The notes below the pieces were generated by a model. That model ran no database searches and had not been told where the DNA came from. It saw nothing but the letters and a program-made list of their open reading frames with translations. The position numbers and the translations under genes were made by a program. This document shows, one piece after another, positions 22,962 to 31,755 of a DNA stretch of 34,664 nt (positions within the stretch are counted from its first letter, which is position 1; each line of letters starts with the position of its first letter). The stretch comes from Vibrionaceae bacterium (GTDB lineage: Bacteria; Pseudomonadota; Gammaproteobacteria; Enterobacterales; Vibrionaceae), in contig JAAEZQ010000002.1 in NCBI GenBank assembly GCA_018222805.1, positions 352,415 to 387,078 of the forward strand, given 5' to 3'.

Positions 22962-25511
22962 TTAGTTACAGTTCGCTGTGCCTACTTCTTTCCAAACACC
23001 CCATTCGCCAGACTTTGTTGGGTCCTCGCCACGAGTCCACCACTTAGCTTCCCAAGTGCTGCCTACATGCGTCACTTGGTCACCAACTGTGTAAACTGCA
23101 CCAGCATCCCAAGCGTTGTCACATGTGCCAGTGTTTGGATCTGTGGTGTACTGTGCAACCACAATGGTCGTACTTGCTGTCGAGGATGCTTCACCGTCAC
23201 TCACACTCACTGTGAAGTTTAGGTACGTCTCTTGTGAGTACTCAGCAGCGGTAAAGGTCACTTTCGCACCGTCAACGCTTGCGTTTAAACCTTGTGGTAG
23301 CGTCCAGTTGAAAGTTAACGCATCATTGTCTGCATCACTAGACGCCGATGCATCGATCATCACAATATCACCCGCATTAGCAGTTGCTGGTGATGTGATT
23401 TGTGCAACTGGAGCGGCGTTTTTAGGTGGCTCGATAACGCCCGCTGGTTTCACTGTGACCACAACAAGATCTGAAGTACTTAGACCTTCGTTATCGGTCA
23501 CGGTGAGTTTGAACGTCAGTTGTTCTTCTGTGGCTACTTTCGCTACGTCGAAACTTGCGTTCGCGCTGTTGGCACCAGTGAGTACCACTGCTATGCCCGC
23601 TACTTGTTCCCAAGCGTAGCTCGCAATCGTAACGTCTGAGTCGTTGGATTGGCTGCCATCCAGCACTACGGTTATAGGGCCGATTACTGATTGGTCTGCG
23701 CCAGCTGCTGCTGTTGGCGCACGGTTTGGCTGGTCAATAACGGCACCAGACATACCTTCGTGCATGGCATTTAGAATATCACCGTTATCCGCATCAATCT
23801 CCCAAGAGAATAAACCGGCAAGGCCAAGTGTCTTAGCGTAGTTGCCTTTTGTCAGCACAGAGCGGCGGTCATCAAAAGTGATCAGCTCTCCTGTTGAACG
23901 GTTCCACACCCAAGGCGCTTTTGCCAGATCGTCGTAGCCGTATTCAAAGCCGTTGATCCCAGTGTTATTCGCTCCCAGCATGAATGATTTAATGCCTTTG
24001 TAATCGATGATGCCAGCTTCCCATACACCCTGTGCGGTGCTGCCTTTCAACTTGCCTGTCGCAGTACCTGTCATCGGGTCATTTGGATCGGTTAGCGTAT
24101 CTGGTGTTACCCCTTCCCAGCCACGACCATACATGGCGGTGCCTAGTACAAGTTTGTTGGCAGGAACACCTTGAGCGAGAAGAAGCTTAATACCGTTGTC
24201 TGCTGTATATGCAGGGCCTTTGAATGGTTCGCCGTTTTCATCAACACCGCTTCCGTCACACAGACCTGGGCGCATGAATGAACCACAGTAAAGGGCAGTC
24301 TGATGCCCAGGTACGTTGTTCCAACCACCGTAGAAGTCATAGGTCATGGCGAAAATGTAATCCATGTATTGAACCGCATCTGCATAATCAACGTCTTCGA
24401 TCTTGTCGTAACCTACACCAATGGCCGAAGTGAGTTCGTATGTTCGACCTGTTTCTGCTTCTAACTCATCCAGCATTGCACGCAGTTCACGCATAAGAGC
24501 CACATATGCTGGGCCATCATTGACTGGATCACCTCTGTCCGCTGCTGCACCGCCACCACCAGGGAATTCCCAGTCAATATCAACACCATCGTAGAACTTC
24601 CATGTCTTGAGGAAGTTTTTAACGGATGCAACAAAGGTATCGCGATTGGCTTTATCGATGAAATCGAAGAATGGATCGGATAGAGTCCAGCCACCGATCG
24701 ACGGGATGATTTTCAGGTCAGGGTTACGTTGCTTCAATGCCATTAGCATCGCGTAGTTCCCTTTAATTGGTGTGCTGTATTCATGACCTGCCTGAGGGAA
24801 GCTCTTCTGGTATGCTGCCCAAGGGTCGTGGATAACCACTTCATAATCAGGTACGTCATTACAAGCGGTTTGTAGTGCTGTAAAGCTGTTACCACCGACT
24901 GATTTTACCGACTCATTGGGACCACAAATTGGGATGAAGCCATAAAGGATGTGGGTCAGGTTGTCTGCTGGAATGTTGTCGACGGTGTAATCGCGGCCAT
25001 AAATGCCCCATTCAACAAAGTAAGTCCCCATCACGACGCTTGAGTCAGTGCTGTAGGTCTTGTTATTTGGATCGATATTCATTGTTAGTGGTTTTAAGTG
25101 AGAGCCATCAGTATCGGCAATGGTAATCTCCGTTGGAGCGCTTTTCGAACAGACTGTCTCATCACACGCTTCGATCTCCATTTGATACAAGCCGCCCTGG
25201 CCGTATTCGAATTCGGCTATGGTTTGGCTACCGATGATAGATCCTGTGGCTACTTTTTCGCCATCAAAATAAATGTTGTAAGTGTCGCCCGTTGAGCCAC
25301 TCCACTGGTTGAATTTTACGGTAATTTTTGCCTGGTCATGGTAAGTCACCATGCTGTGGTAACCAGATGTGGTTTCCATGGCCAGTTCAATTTTAGAAAA
25401 CTGAAGGTTGTTGGAACCATATAGATCAATACTTGGTGCAGTAGGAGCAGCGACGGTAGCTCCAGATAATGCCAAAGCAACCCCTGCTGCACATAGGTTT
25501 AGTCGAATCAT
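22962..25511 (-). CDS. chiA: secreted chitinase A (GH18)
   Basis: 849 residues, close to V. harveyi ChiA. Signal peptide of about 21 residues ending TVAA. Then an N-terminal chitinase-A immunoglobulin-like domain (about 22-135) and a GH18 barrel (about 155-590) with SIGGW (271-275) and catalytic DGVDIDWE, with Asp311, Asp313 and Glu315 at the residues used in V. harveyi numbering. An insertion domain lies before 'GLAGLFSWEIDADNG'. Two PKD-like domains (about 597-690 and 698-785) follow, and a C-terminal chitin-binding CBM5/12 domain (about 797-849) with its exposed Trp residues. It splits chitin outside the cell into oligosaccharides. nagB in this window acts at the end of the same pathway. 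It is a single gene on the minus strand. Confidence 0.97.
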   Translation of the reverse strand: MIRLNLCAAGVALALSGATVAAPTAPSIDLYGSNNLQFSKIELAMETTSGYHSMVTYHDQAKITVKFNQWSGSTGDTYNIYFDGEKVATGSIIGSQTIAEFEYGQGGLYQMEIEACDETVCSKSAPTEITIADTDGSHLKPLTMNIDPNNKTYSTDSSVVMGTYFVEWGIYGRDYTVDNIPADNLTHILYGFIPICGPNESVKSVGGNSFTALQTACNDVPDYEVVIHDPWAAYQKSFPQAGHEYSTPIKGNYAMLMALKQRNPDLKIIPSIGGWTLSDPFFDFIDKANRDTFVASVKNFLKTWKFYDGVDIDWEFPGGGGAAADRGDPVNDGPAYVALMRELRAMLDELEAETGRTYELTSAIGVGYDKIEDVDYADAVQYMDYIFAMTYDFYGGWNNVPGHQTALYCGSFMRPGLCDGSGVDENGEPFKGPAYTADNGIKLLLAQGVPANKLVLGTAMYGRGWEGVTPDTLTDPNDPMTGTATGKLKGSTAQGVWEAGIIDYKGIKSFMLGANNTGINGFEYGYDDLAKAPWVWNRSTGELITFDDRRSVLTKGNYAKTLGLAGLFSWEIDADNGDILNAMHEGMSGAVIDQPNRAPTAAAGADQSVIGPITVVLDGSQSNDSDVTIASYAWEQVAGIAVVLTGANSANASFDVAKVATEEQLTFKLTVTDNEGLSTSDLVVVTVKPAGVIEPPKNAAPVAQITSPATANAGDIVMIDASASSDADNDALTFNWTLPQGLNASVDGAKVTFTAAEYSQETYLNFTVSVSDGEASSTASTTIVVAQYTTDPNTGTCDNAWDAGAVYTVGDQVTHVGSTWEAKWWTRGEDPTKSGEWGVWKEVGTANCN

Positions 25512-25651
25512 AACTTCTCTCTATCCTTAGATTCATGTTCTATCACAAACATAATCTGCTCTTGCGCCAAAGTTCACCACCATGTGCAAAAGCATCACGC
25601 ACAGCATTTCAGAGAGTTTTTTTTCGTCAAAAAAAATTACAGCGGTTTTCG

Positions 25652-25672
25652 AGTCACTTGAGAGAAGTGACT
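25652..25672. promoter_or_regulatory. perfect 8-bp dyad upstream of chiA
   Basis: AGTCACTT (25652-25659), GAGAG, AAGTGACT (25665-25672), 141 bases upstream of the chiA start in the 515-base gap to ppnP. No T run follows. It is a candidate operator for chiA or for plus-strand transcripts. No convincing CRP site was found. Confidence 0.45.
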
Positions 25673-25777
25673 TAAAACTCACTCGCTGTTGCACGGGAAA
25701 TACAATCTTGAGTCAATAATCTAAAAATATTCTGCATGAGAAGTATTTATCGTTTACGCACTTAAAGAGGAATCAAA

Positions 25778-25843
25778 ATGACGGTATTTATTTGTCTGAA
25801 TATGATGGGAACTACTGCAGCAAGGGGCTTCAAGAGTGTGTAG
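25778..25843 (+). CDS. possible 21-residue peptide gene
   Basis: ATG at 25778 with AGAGGA 6 bases upstream, TAG at 25841. The peptide starts MTVFICLNMMG and has a basic end (ARGFKSV). No terminator or family similarity. The good binding site is the only support, so this may be chance. Confidence 0.25.
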   Translation: MTVFICLNMMGTTAARGFKSV

Positions 25844-26026
25844 AGTCAGGTTCAAAGTCGTCAATTGTCATGCCTAAATAATCACCGGTTTTGATGTGCT
25901 ATGCATGGTAAGAAAACCTAGTCATGGACCTATTCGTCATTGATGTCTAATTAGAAGGTTTTATGGGCTTGAGTCGTGGCGAAAAACAGGGTAAAAAAGG
26001 TCAGATTTTTAATGAGGGAACTGATA

Positions 26027-26311
26027 ATGAGTATCAAGGAAAACAGCTATTTTGCAGGCGGTGTGAAGTCACTAGGTTTTAGTCAACACGAGCAAGAAGT
26101 GAGTGTCGGTGTGATGCTTCCGGGAGAGTACACGTTTGGTACACAGTCACCAGAGCGCATGACAGTAGTAAAAGGTGCCCTTATTGTTAAACGTGTAGGT
26201 GAAGCGGACTGGACAACTTACAACAGCGGTGAGTCTTTCGACGTTGAAGGCAACTCATCGTTTGAACTGCAAGTTAAAGACGCGACGGCGTACTTGTGTG
26301 AATATCTATAA
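26027..26311 (+). CDS. ppnP: pyrimidine/purine nucleoside phosphorylase
   Basis: 94 residues, as in E. coli PpnP (YaiE), from the ATG at 26027, with GAGGGA about 7 bases upstream; the open frame runs 17 codons further without similarity. The single cupin barrel shows 'FAGGVKSLGF', 'VGVMLPGEYTFGT', 'ERMTVVKGAL' and 'ELQVKDATAYLCEYL', all matching the family. It cleaves nucleosides with phosphate to free base and ribose-1-phosphate, with wide specificity. A UUCG-loop terminator follows. Confidence 0.95.
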   Translation: MSIKENSYFAGGVKSLGFSQHEQEVSVGVMLPGEYTFGTQSPERMTVVKGALIVKRVGEADWTTYNSGESFDVEGNSSFELQVKDATAYLCEYL

Positions 26312-26335
26312 AACACCGTCTTGAACTGTGAATTA

Positions 26336-26359
26336 AAGCCACCTTCGGGTGGTTTTTTT
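26336..26359 (+). terminator. terminator of ppnP
   Basis: AAGCCACC-TTCG-GGTGGTTT followed by further Ts (26353-26359); a stable UUCG tetraloop with one G-T pair. Confidence 0.9.
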
Positions 26360-26404
26360 GTGTGTATACTTATTGTGAGTACTCATCTACCCAAGGAGGA
26401 AGTG

Positions 26405-26689
26405 ATGTCAGTACAACGCAAACACACCGATCTCCCTCCGCGTTACGAGGCCACCGACTTCACTACAGAGCAAAGGCACCGCTTTACTATGGTCGCGAAT
26501 GCTGCGCAAAAGCGGCGAGACTTATACAAACGAGCCCAAGAGAAAGATGTAGTGGGTAGTATGAGTCGACAATCCTTCAAGTCCACTGAGTTACCACAAC
26601 GAGAAAAAACAGGCCGAGCAAGCCAAGTAGTCTGCTTGCTGGTTATCCTACTTGTTGGTTTATGGGCGATGTATAGGTTCGCTTATTAG
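26405..26689 (+). CDS. small tail-anchored membrane protein of unknown function
   Basis: 94 residues from the ATG at 26405, preceded by AGGAGG with a five-base spacer, the strongest ribosome binding site in the window; the open frame upstream reads through the ppnP terminator and is not used. Residues 1-70 are polar and basic, probably helical (RFTMVANAAQKRRDLYKRAQ). A single hydrophobic segment (about 73-90, VVCLLVILLVGLWAMY) ends the protein, so most of it faces the cytoplasm. I do not recognise a family. It lies 45 bases after the ppnP terminator and converges on a cyclase gene 26 bases away. Confidence 0.75.
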   Translation: MSVQRKHTDLPPRYEATDFTTEQRHRFTMVANAAQKRRDLYKRAQEKDVVGSMSRQSFKSTELPQREKTGRASQVVCLLVILLVGLWAMYRFAY

Positions 26690-26715
26690 AATCACGTAAG
26701 CTTTCGCTCGTCGAT

Positions 26716-27873
26716 CTAATAAGCCTCTACGATTTCTGGCTTATGCAACTGTTTGTTTTTCAACTCTTCCACCTGTGCGCAATGTTCATAATAAGCGTAC
26801 TGATTTTTTCCGGTGTATTTTGCCACATACATGGCTTTGTCTGCGCATCGAATCAGCTCAGATAAGTCATTTGCATCTTGCTTATAAATTGCCGCGCCAA
26901 CACTAATTGTGATGTCATTAATGAGGTCGTAGTCTTGGGGGCAGTTTTTAAATACATTGACGATACGTTTTAACACTTCATCCAAACTTTCTTTACTGGG
27001 TACAGCGTGAAGCAGCAGTACAAATTCATCGCCTGCAAACCGAGCGATGGAATAATCATTCTTAGTGGGAGTGTGGTCGGTTAGGCGAATACTCTCTTTC
27101 AATCGAGATGCAAATGTCTTTAGAACGCGATCACCAACGTCATGACCGTAGTTGTCATTGATGTGCTTGAAGTTGTCGAGATCAAGAAAGATGAGAGCGG
27201 TCAGATCGTGGCTATGTAAACGATCAATTTTATTCAGCTTTTGATGCGCCCACGTTTCAAAGCTCCAACGGTTCGCCAACCCGGTGAGTTGGTCAAAATA
27301 GGCCAGTTCTTCAATGCCTTCTCGATAGAGGATTTGAATGTAATTCAGAACTTTGGCGTAGTAATAAGAAAAGGTATGGCATACAAAGCTAATCGCAATC
27401 AATGTCAACATAAACCGACGTTCGATCATGGGGCTGGCGGTTGGCAATCTATCTAGAAAAGCGATGCCGAAAAAAATGAATAGTATGTAGGTGCAGCTAA
27501 AGAGAAGCCCAACTTTAAACTCGTTGATAAGAATAAGTGTCGCGACAATAGGATACAGCCATAAAATCTTCCCTGAAGGCGCATCATTAAAAAGAAATAA
27601 CAATAATCCTTCTAGCATGAGTACGGCGCTTAATAGTAGGTCGGCATACTGGTGATGTTTTTGTACTTTTATCATGTAGCAAATCGCTAAGCAGGCTACC
27701 GCTGATAATGAATGGAGCAAACACAGCCCCCATTGTTCTTCCGTTGTTTGGACGAGAGCGCCATACACTAGGCATGTGGCAGCGATACTCGAGCATGAAA
27801 AAACAATCTTCTTTTTTCTTGTTGCACGGATGTCCGCCATCTCTTCTAAGCGTGCCCCAGCCAATGTCGACAT
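26716..27873 (-). CDS. membrane diguanylate cyclase with AGDEF active site
   Basis: 385 residues; TAGGA lies 8-9 bases before the ATG. Six hydrophobic segments (about 22-42, 49-69, 77-96, 103-117, 119-140 and 154-173) form an integral membrane sensor, then the GGDEF domain (about 190-370) starting 'FDQLTGLANRWSFE', with 'FLDLDNFKHINDNYGHDVGD' and the active site AGDEF (280-284). Cyclases with AGDEF can be active. The inhibitory RxxD site is missing (Lys271 and Tyr274 at those places), so feedback control by c-di-GMP is unlikely. No EAL domain. Confidence 0.92.
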   Translation of the reverse strand: MSTLAGARLEEMADIRATRKKKIVFSCSSIAATCLVYGALVQTTEEQWGLCLLHSLSAVACLAICYMIKVQKHHQYADLLLSAVLMLEGLLLFLFNDAPSGKILWLYPIVATLILINEFKVGLLFSCTYILFIFFGIAFLDRLPTASPMIERRFMLTLIAISFVCHTFSYYYAKVLNYIQILYREGIEELAYFDQLTGLANRWSFETWAHQKLNKIDRLHSHDLTALIFLDLDNFKHINDNYGHDVGDRVLKTFASRLKESIRLTDHTPTKNDYSIARFAGDEFVLLLHAVPSKESLDEVLKRIVNVFKNCPQDYDLINDITISVGAAIYKQDANDLSELIRCADKAMYVAKYTGKNQYAYYEHCAQVEELKNKQLHKPEIVEAY

Positions 27874-28241
27874 TTTGTATTCCTACTTGATAGTTTAACC
27901 TCTATTCTAGTTGTTTAGTGAGCAACAGATAGAATAAAAGTTTGGTTATCTGTGACTTAAATCATTTTGAACGTAATTATGAGTAATTGAATTAGCAGTA
28001 GATTTCGGAGATGACGATGATGTTTAAGAGCCTCAGTATGTAAGAGATAATACGTTGTTCAGCCATTGTTTCTCATATACATGGAGAGACTACCTTTCAT
28101 CCCGTCAATGAATATTCAAGTGATAAGAAAAATTTTACTCAGCTCGATGAATTTTTGTTGCTGTTGTGTCCTAGATGCGAATAAAATTTGCGCGGAAAAT
28201 TAATTTTTCATTCAAATCAAGTTTCAATGACTATTTTTTTT

Positions 28242-28274
28242 AACTGCTTCACAGTTTCCTGTGGAGCAGTTTTT
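28242..28274 (+). terminator. terminator-like hairpin in the leader of the MATE gene (candidate attenuator)
   Basis: AACTGCTTCACAG (28242-28254), TTTC, CTGTGGAGCAGTT (28259-28271): a 13-pair stem with one G-T pair, then a run of Ts (28270-28274). It ends 22 bases before the MATE start, so transcription of the gene must start after it or pass it. The 423-base gap 27874-28296 holds no gene I can support. Confidence 0.7.
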
Positions 28275-28296
28275 CATTGTGTGAAGGTTTACAACT

Positions 28297-29637
28297 ATGC
28301 CTATAAGCCAGAAAATCGACCAACGCATGTCCATCGTGACACTCGCTTGGCCGATACTCGTGGAAATTTTGCTAAGGACGGCTTTAGGAACCAGTGATGT
28401 ATTTATGCTGAGTGGTTACTCAGACAAAGCGGTATCGGCTGTTGGGGTGATCACCCAACTGACGTTTTTTCTGATCATCGTTTCAACGTTTGTTAGCAGT
28501 GGAACAGGCATCTTAATTGCACAATACAACGGCGCTGACCGAGAGAAAGAGTCTATCGATGTCGGTGTGGCGAGTGTTGTTATGTCGGTGATTGTGGGTA
28601 TTTTTCTCAGCGTAATAGCCGTAATAGGGGCAATATTTTTCTTACCCTATTATGGCCTTGAAGCTCAGGTCGAGCAGTACGCTCGGGAATATTTACTCAT
28701 TAGTGGAGTGATGACGTTCAACGTTACCATTGGTATTGTACTTACCACGATTCTGCGCAGCCACGGCTACTCTCGATCCCCGATGGTCGTCAACCTTATA
28801 AGTGGTGTATTCAATGTGCTCGGTAACTACATCGCGTTATACCAACCATTTGGTTTGCCGGTTTATGGTGTTGAAGGCGTGGCGGTTGCTACGGTAGTCA
28901 GTCAAGTGATTGGCACTCTGATGTTGGTGTTTATTTTGAGCCGCACAAACATCGAACTTCCAATGTCGACCATGAAGCAAGTACCGGCTGATATTTACAA
29001 AAAAATCTTAAAAATTGGTGGTATGAATGCAGGTGAGGTGTTGTCCTACAACATTGCTCAAATCTGTATCGTTTACTTTGTGGTACAAATGGGCACTGCT
29101 TCGTTGGCGGCATTTACCTATGCGCAGAATATTGCGCGTTTTTCTTTTGCCTTTGCACTGGCGATTGGTCAGGCAGCACAGATCCAAACCGGCTATTACA
29201 TTGGTAAAGGTTGGGTGAGCAGCATCCTTAAGCGCATTCAGGTTTATTTCTTGGTGGGCTTTGTTGCCTCTACCGTCGCGACGACCGTGATCTACGTATT
29301 TCGAGAAGAGATTCTCCGCGTGTTCACTGATCAGCCTGAAATCCTTGCTCTTGCTAGCTCATTGGTTCTGGGGTCGATCCTGTTGGAGGCAGGGCGTGTC
29401 TTTAACCTGATCTTCATTGCTGGTTTGAAAGGCGCTGGCGACATTAAATTCCCGGTGCAAATGGGTATCGTAAGTATGTGGGGCTTAGGCGTGCTGTTCT
29501 CTTACGTGCTTGGTATTCATATGGGCTACGGCGTAATAGGAGCCTGGATGGCGATTGCTTTGGATGAATGGGTTCGTGGCATCATCATGGCGAGACGCTG
29601 GCGTTCACAAGTGTGGACAAAATTTAAAGTAAGCTAG
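28297..29637 (+). CDS. MATE-family multidrug/toxin efflux protein
   Basis: 446 residues with twelve hydrophobic segments in two halves of six. Each half opens with the MATE pattern (TLAWPILVEILLRTALGTSDVFML and, in the second half, 'KIGGMNAGEVLSYNIAQICI'). AAGG precedes the ATG by 8-9 bases. It exports cationic drugs or metabolites using Na+ or protons. Substrates cannot be read. It is the only gene in its unit. The upstream hairpin with Ts suggests conditional read-through. Confidence 0.93.
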   Translation: MPISQKIDQRMSIVTLAWPILVEILLRTALGTSDVFMLSGYSDKAVSAVGVITQLTFFLIIVSTFVSSGTGILIAQYNGADREKESIDVGVASVVMSVIVGIFLSVIAVIGAIFFLPYYGLEAQVEQYAREYLLISGVMTFNVTIGIVLTTILRSHGYSRSPMVVNLISGVFNVLGNYIALYQPFGLPVYGVEGVAVATVVSQVIGTLMLVFILSRTNIELPMSTMKQVPADIYKKILKIGGMNAGEVLSYNIAQICIVYFVVQMGTASLAAFTYAQNIARFSFAFALAIGQAAQIQTGYYIGKGWVSSILKRIQVYFLVGFVASTVATTVIYVFREEILRVFTDQPEILALASSLVLGSILLEAGRVFNLIFIAGLKGAGDIKFPVQMGIVSMWGLGVLFSYVLGIHMGYGVIGAWMAIALDEWVRGIIMARRWRSQVWTKFKVS

Positions 29638-29702
29638 TTCTGTTAGTCTCTCCCGAAAGTGACGAAGGAGCGTTGTCGGAAACCTAAGCTTCACCTGAAC
29701 TT

Positions 29703-29730
29703 AAAAAGGCACTGAATTCAGTGCCTTTTT
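29703..29730. terminator. bidirectional terminator between the MATE gene and the pseudouridine synthase gene
   Basis: A 28-base perfect palindrome centred on GAATTC with flanking A and T runs. Confidence 0.93.
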
Positions 29731-29757
29731 AGTATCCCTATATTAGCCTTACCGGGC

Positions 29758-31437
29758 TTAAAACTCACAATCTGCATGGAAGCTCATGCGTTCTTTGCTG
29801 TATGGATGATCCAGTTCCAGCATTTCAGCATGCAGGTGTAAGCGATTCGCCTTCTCGCCATACAAGCCATCGCCGACCATTGGCATATTTAATCCCATGT
29901 GATGAGCACTGTGGACACGCAGTTGGTGGGTACGGCCAGTTTTAGGGTACATATACACCTTGCTACGGCCGTCCTTAACTTCAATCAACTGCCAGTGTGT
30001 CTCCGCTGGCTTACCATGTTCAAAGCAAACCAATTGTCGTGGGCGATCTTCTGGGTCACCACGCATGGGTAATGAGATATCACCCTCGGCATCACTAAGT
30101 TCACCTTCCAGCAAAGCCATATAGCGTTTTTGTACGCCACGAGCCATGAACTGCTTCTGTAAGCTTTTATTAGCGCGTTTGGTCAGTGCAAACACCAAAA
30201 TGCCCGATGTCGCCATATCTAAGCGATGGATGACAAAAGGCCCTTCAACGTCAGGGAACATCGTCTGTAACCTTGTGTACGCGGAATCTTTGATGGTTTT
30301 TCCCGGTACAGAGAGCAAACCGGATGGCTTGTTCACCACGACCATTGCGTCGTCTTGATACAGAATTTCCAGCTCTTTATCTTCTGCCCAGTTTTCAGCC
30401 AGCGGGTTTGGATCGACGTTCATACCTTGCAGCATGTGGCCCAGTATTGGCTGGCACTTACTGTTGCACGATGGGTAAAACTTCTTGTGCTGGCGTACTT
30501 CGGACTTTGGCGATTCCCCCCACCAGAACTCGGCAAGAGCCAGCGGTTTAAAGCCGTGTTTAAACGCGTATTGAAGCAGTTTCGGAGCGGCACATTCACC
30601 TGCGCCTGCTGGTGGCACTGGGTTGGTGGTGTTAGCGAAAATATCCACTAAATCCCGCTCTTTTCCCTGGCTGTCAAGAAATCGGTATTGTCTATGCAGT
30701 TTGTGTTGTAAAGCGTTAGATAGCGTTTTACGGTGTTCTTTAAGCGCAGATAACTGGTGTTTTAGCTTGGTTAAACGCTGCTCTTTTACCGCCAGTTTTT
30801 CATCCCACGCCCTCTTGAGATATTTGAGTGTGTTCTTTTCAGCCACACTTTGCTTAGCCAATTCGTCCAACAAACTTTTTATCTCATCGGAACTCAGTGT
30901 TTTCTCGCTTTGTTTACGCAGTTGTTTTCGATTTGCGCGACCTTCGATCATCACTTGGCGTTGGGCGTGTTCCTCTTGCTGGTAAGTGGCGCGATCGGCT
31001 TCAATCTCTGTTTTCAGTTCCGTCAGCTCTGGGTTCTCTGCAAACTGTTTGCATTCGGTATTAATTACATTTATCGCGTCTGTTTCTGCGCGAAAAAAAC
31101 CTTCATCTGTCAGCATATCGTATACTGGAGGTACAAATCCCGGCAGCAAGTTTTGATCGGCGATTTTTCCGGAGAAGGCACTTAGATAACCTAGCTCGCC
31201 TTTTTTATTTTGCACCAAAAGTACCCCGAACATTTTACCGCGTCCCGCTTGCTCATCTTCCAGTCCAAAGTCATGCTCAAAGTCGTTTTGTGTTAGTAGG
31301 TGCTGTTGCAATTGTTCAGCCGCTAATACGCAAAGTGGATGTGGTGTGTAATAGAACGGAAACGTAAACTGCTCTGGTAACTCATAACCAGAAATATCAG
31401 CAGTAAAGCGAGTAAAACAATGTTCAGGCAAGTGCAT
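29758..31437 (-). CDS. RluA-family pseudouridine synthase with long N-terminal extension
   Basis: 559 residues, much longer than RluA (about 220). Residues 350-559 are the catalytic domain: 'LYQDDAMVVVNKPSGLLSVPG', then HRLD with catalytic Asp407, 'RYMALLEGEL', and 'KTGRTHQLRVH' near the end. Residues 1-125 are a mixed domain of unknown role, about 130-250 is a strongly charged coiled coil, and 270-340 holds a conserved 'PPAGAGECAAPKLLQYA', 'EFWWG' and a CNSKC pair. This long form is known among gammaproteobacteria; the RNA target is not known to me. Only a weak binding site (GGA) precedes the ATG. Confidence 0.9.
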   Translation of the reverse strand: MHLPEHCFTRFTADISGYELPEQFTFPFYYTPHPLCVLAAEQLQQHLLTQNDFEHDFGLEDEQAGRGKMFGVLLVQNKKGELGYLSAFSGKIADQNLLPGFVPPVYDMLTDEGFFRAETDAINVINTECKQFAENPELTELKTEIEADRATYQQEEHAQRQVMIEGRANRKQLRKQSEKTLSSDEIKSLLDELAKQSVAEKNTLKYLKRAWDEKLAVKEQRLTKLKHQLSALKEHRKTLSNALQHKLHRQYRFLDSQGKERDLVDIFANTTNPVPPAGAGECAAPKLLQYAFKHGFKPLALAEFWWGESPKSEVRQHKKFYPSCNSKCQPILGHMLQGMNVDPNPLAENWAEDKELEILYQDDAMVVVNKPSGLLSVPGKTIKDSAYTRLQTMFPDVEGPFVIHRLDMATSGILVFALTKRANKSLQKQFMARGVQKRYMALLEGELSDAEGDISLPMRGDPEDRPRQLVCFEHGKPAETHWQLIEVKDGRSKVYMYPKTGRTHQLRVHSAHHMGLNMPMVGDGLYGEKANRLHLHAEMLELDHPYSKERMSFHADCEF

Positions 31438-31517
31438 GATGTGTATCCGCGCGAGTAAAAATTTGAGCGAGGATTGTACCTGTTTGATTCAAGATTGCCA
31501 TGTTGATATTGCACCTT

Positions 31518-31548
31518 AAAATCGCTCTTTCTGTTGCTGAAAGAGCGA
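31518..31548 (-). terminator. minus-strand terminator-like hairpin upstream of the pseudouridine synthase gene
   Basis: On the minus strand TCGCTCTTTC (complement of 31539-31548), a seven-base loop and GAAAGAGCGA (complement of 31522-31531) are followed by TTTT. It ends 81 bases before the start at 31437. The rest of the 318-base divergent gap holds a second stem (TCACCT 31633-31638 with AGGTGA 31644-31649, closed outside by GTACT/AGTAC) and no gene. Confidence 0.6.
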
Positions 31549-31755
31549 ATCTATCGAGCTTACTGCATTGTTGCAAGGCGTCCTGCCATGGCTCTGGATT
31601 AGCGTAATCAGTCGTGAGAAGTACTTAAAGCATCACCTTTGGCAGGTGAAGAGCCAGTACAATAAAGGAATAGAGTAACTCGACTTGAGATTCATTCACG
31701 ATCCTGTACCTTAAACGTTATCTCGGTTTTCCTACACCATTTAGAGTTTCAGTTC

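Noticed and set aside
23116..23619. Long plus-strand frames opposite chiA
   Set aside because: Shadow frames of a strongly coding minus-strand gene; no ribosome binding site or known domain.
25565..25605. Possible CRP site (TGTGC…TCACG) upstream of chiA
   Set aside because: The half sites are separated by seven bases instead of six and both deviate from consensus.
28188..28397. 69-codon plus-strand frame overlapping the MATE start
   Set aside because: It runs through the hairpin and into the MATE gene in another frame, with no domain; only a short leader peptide within it (from 28228) is kept as a possibility.
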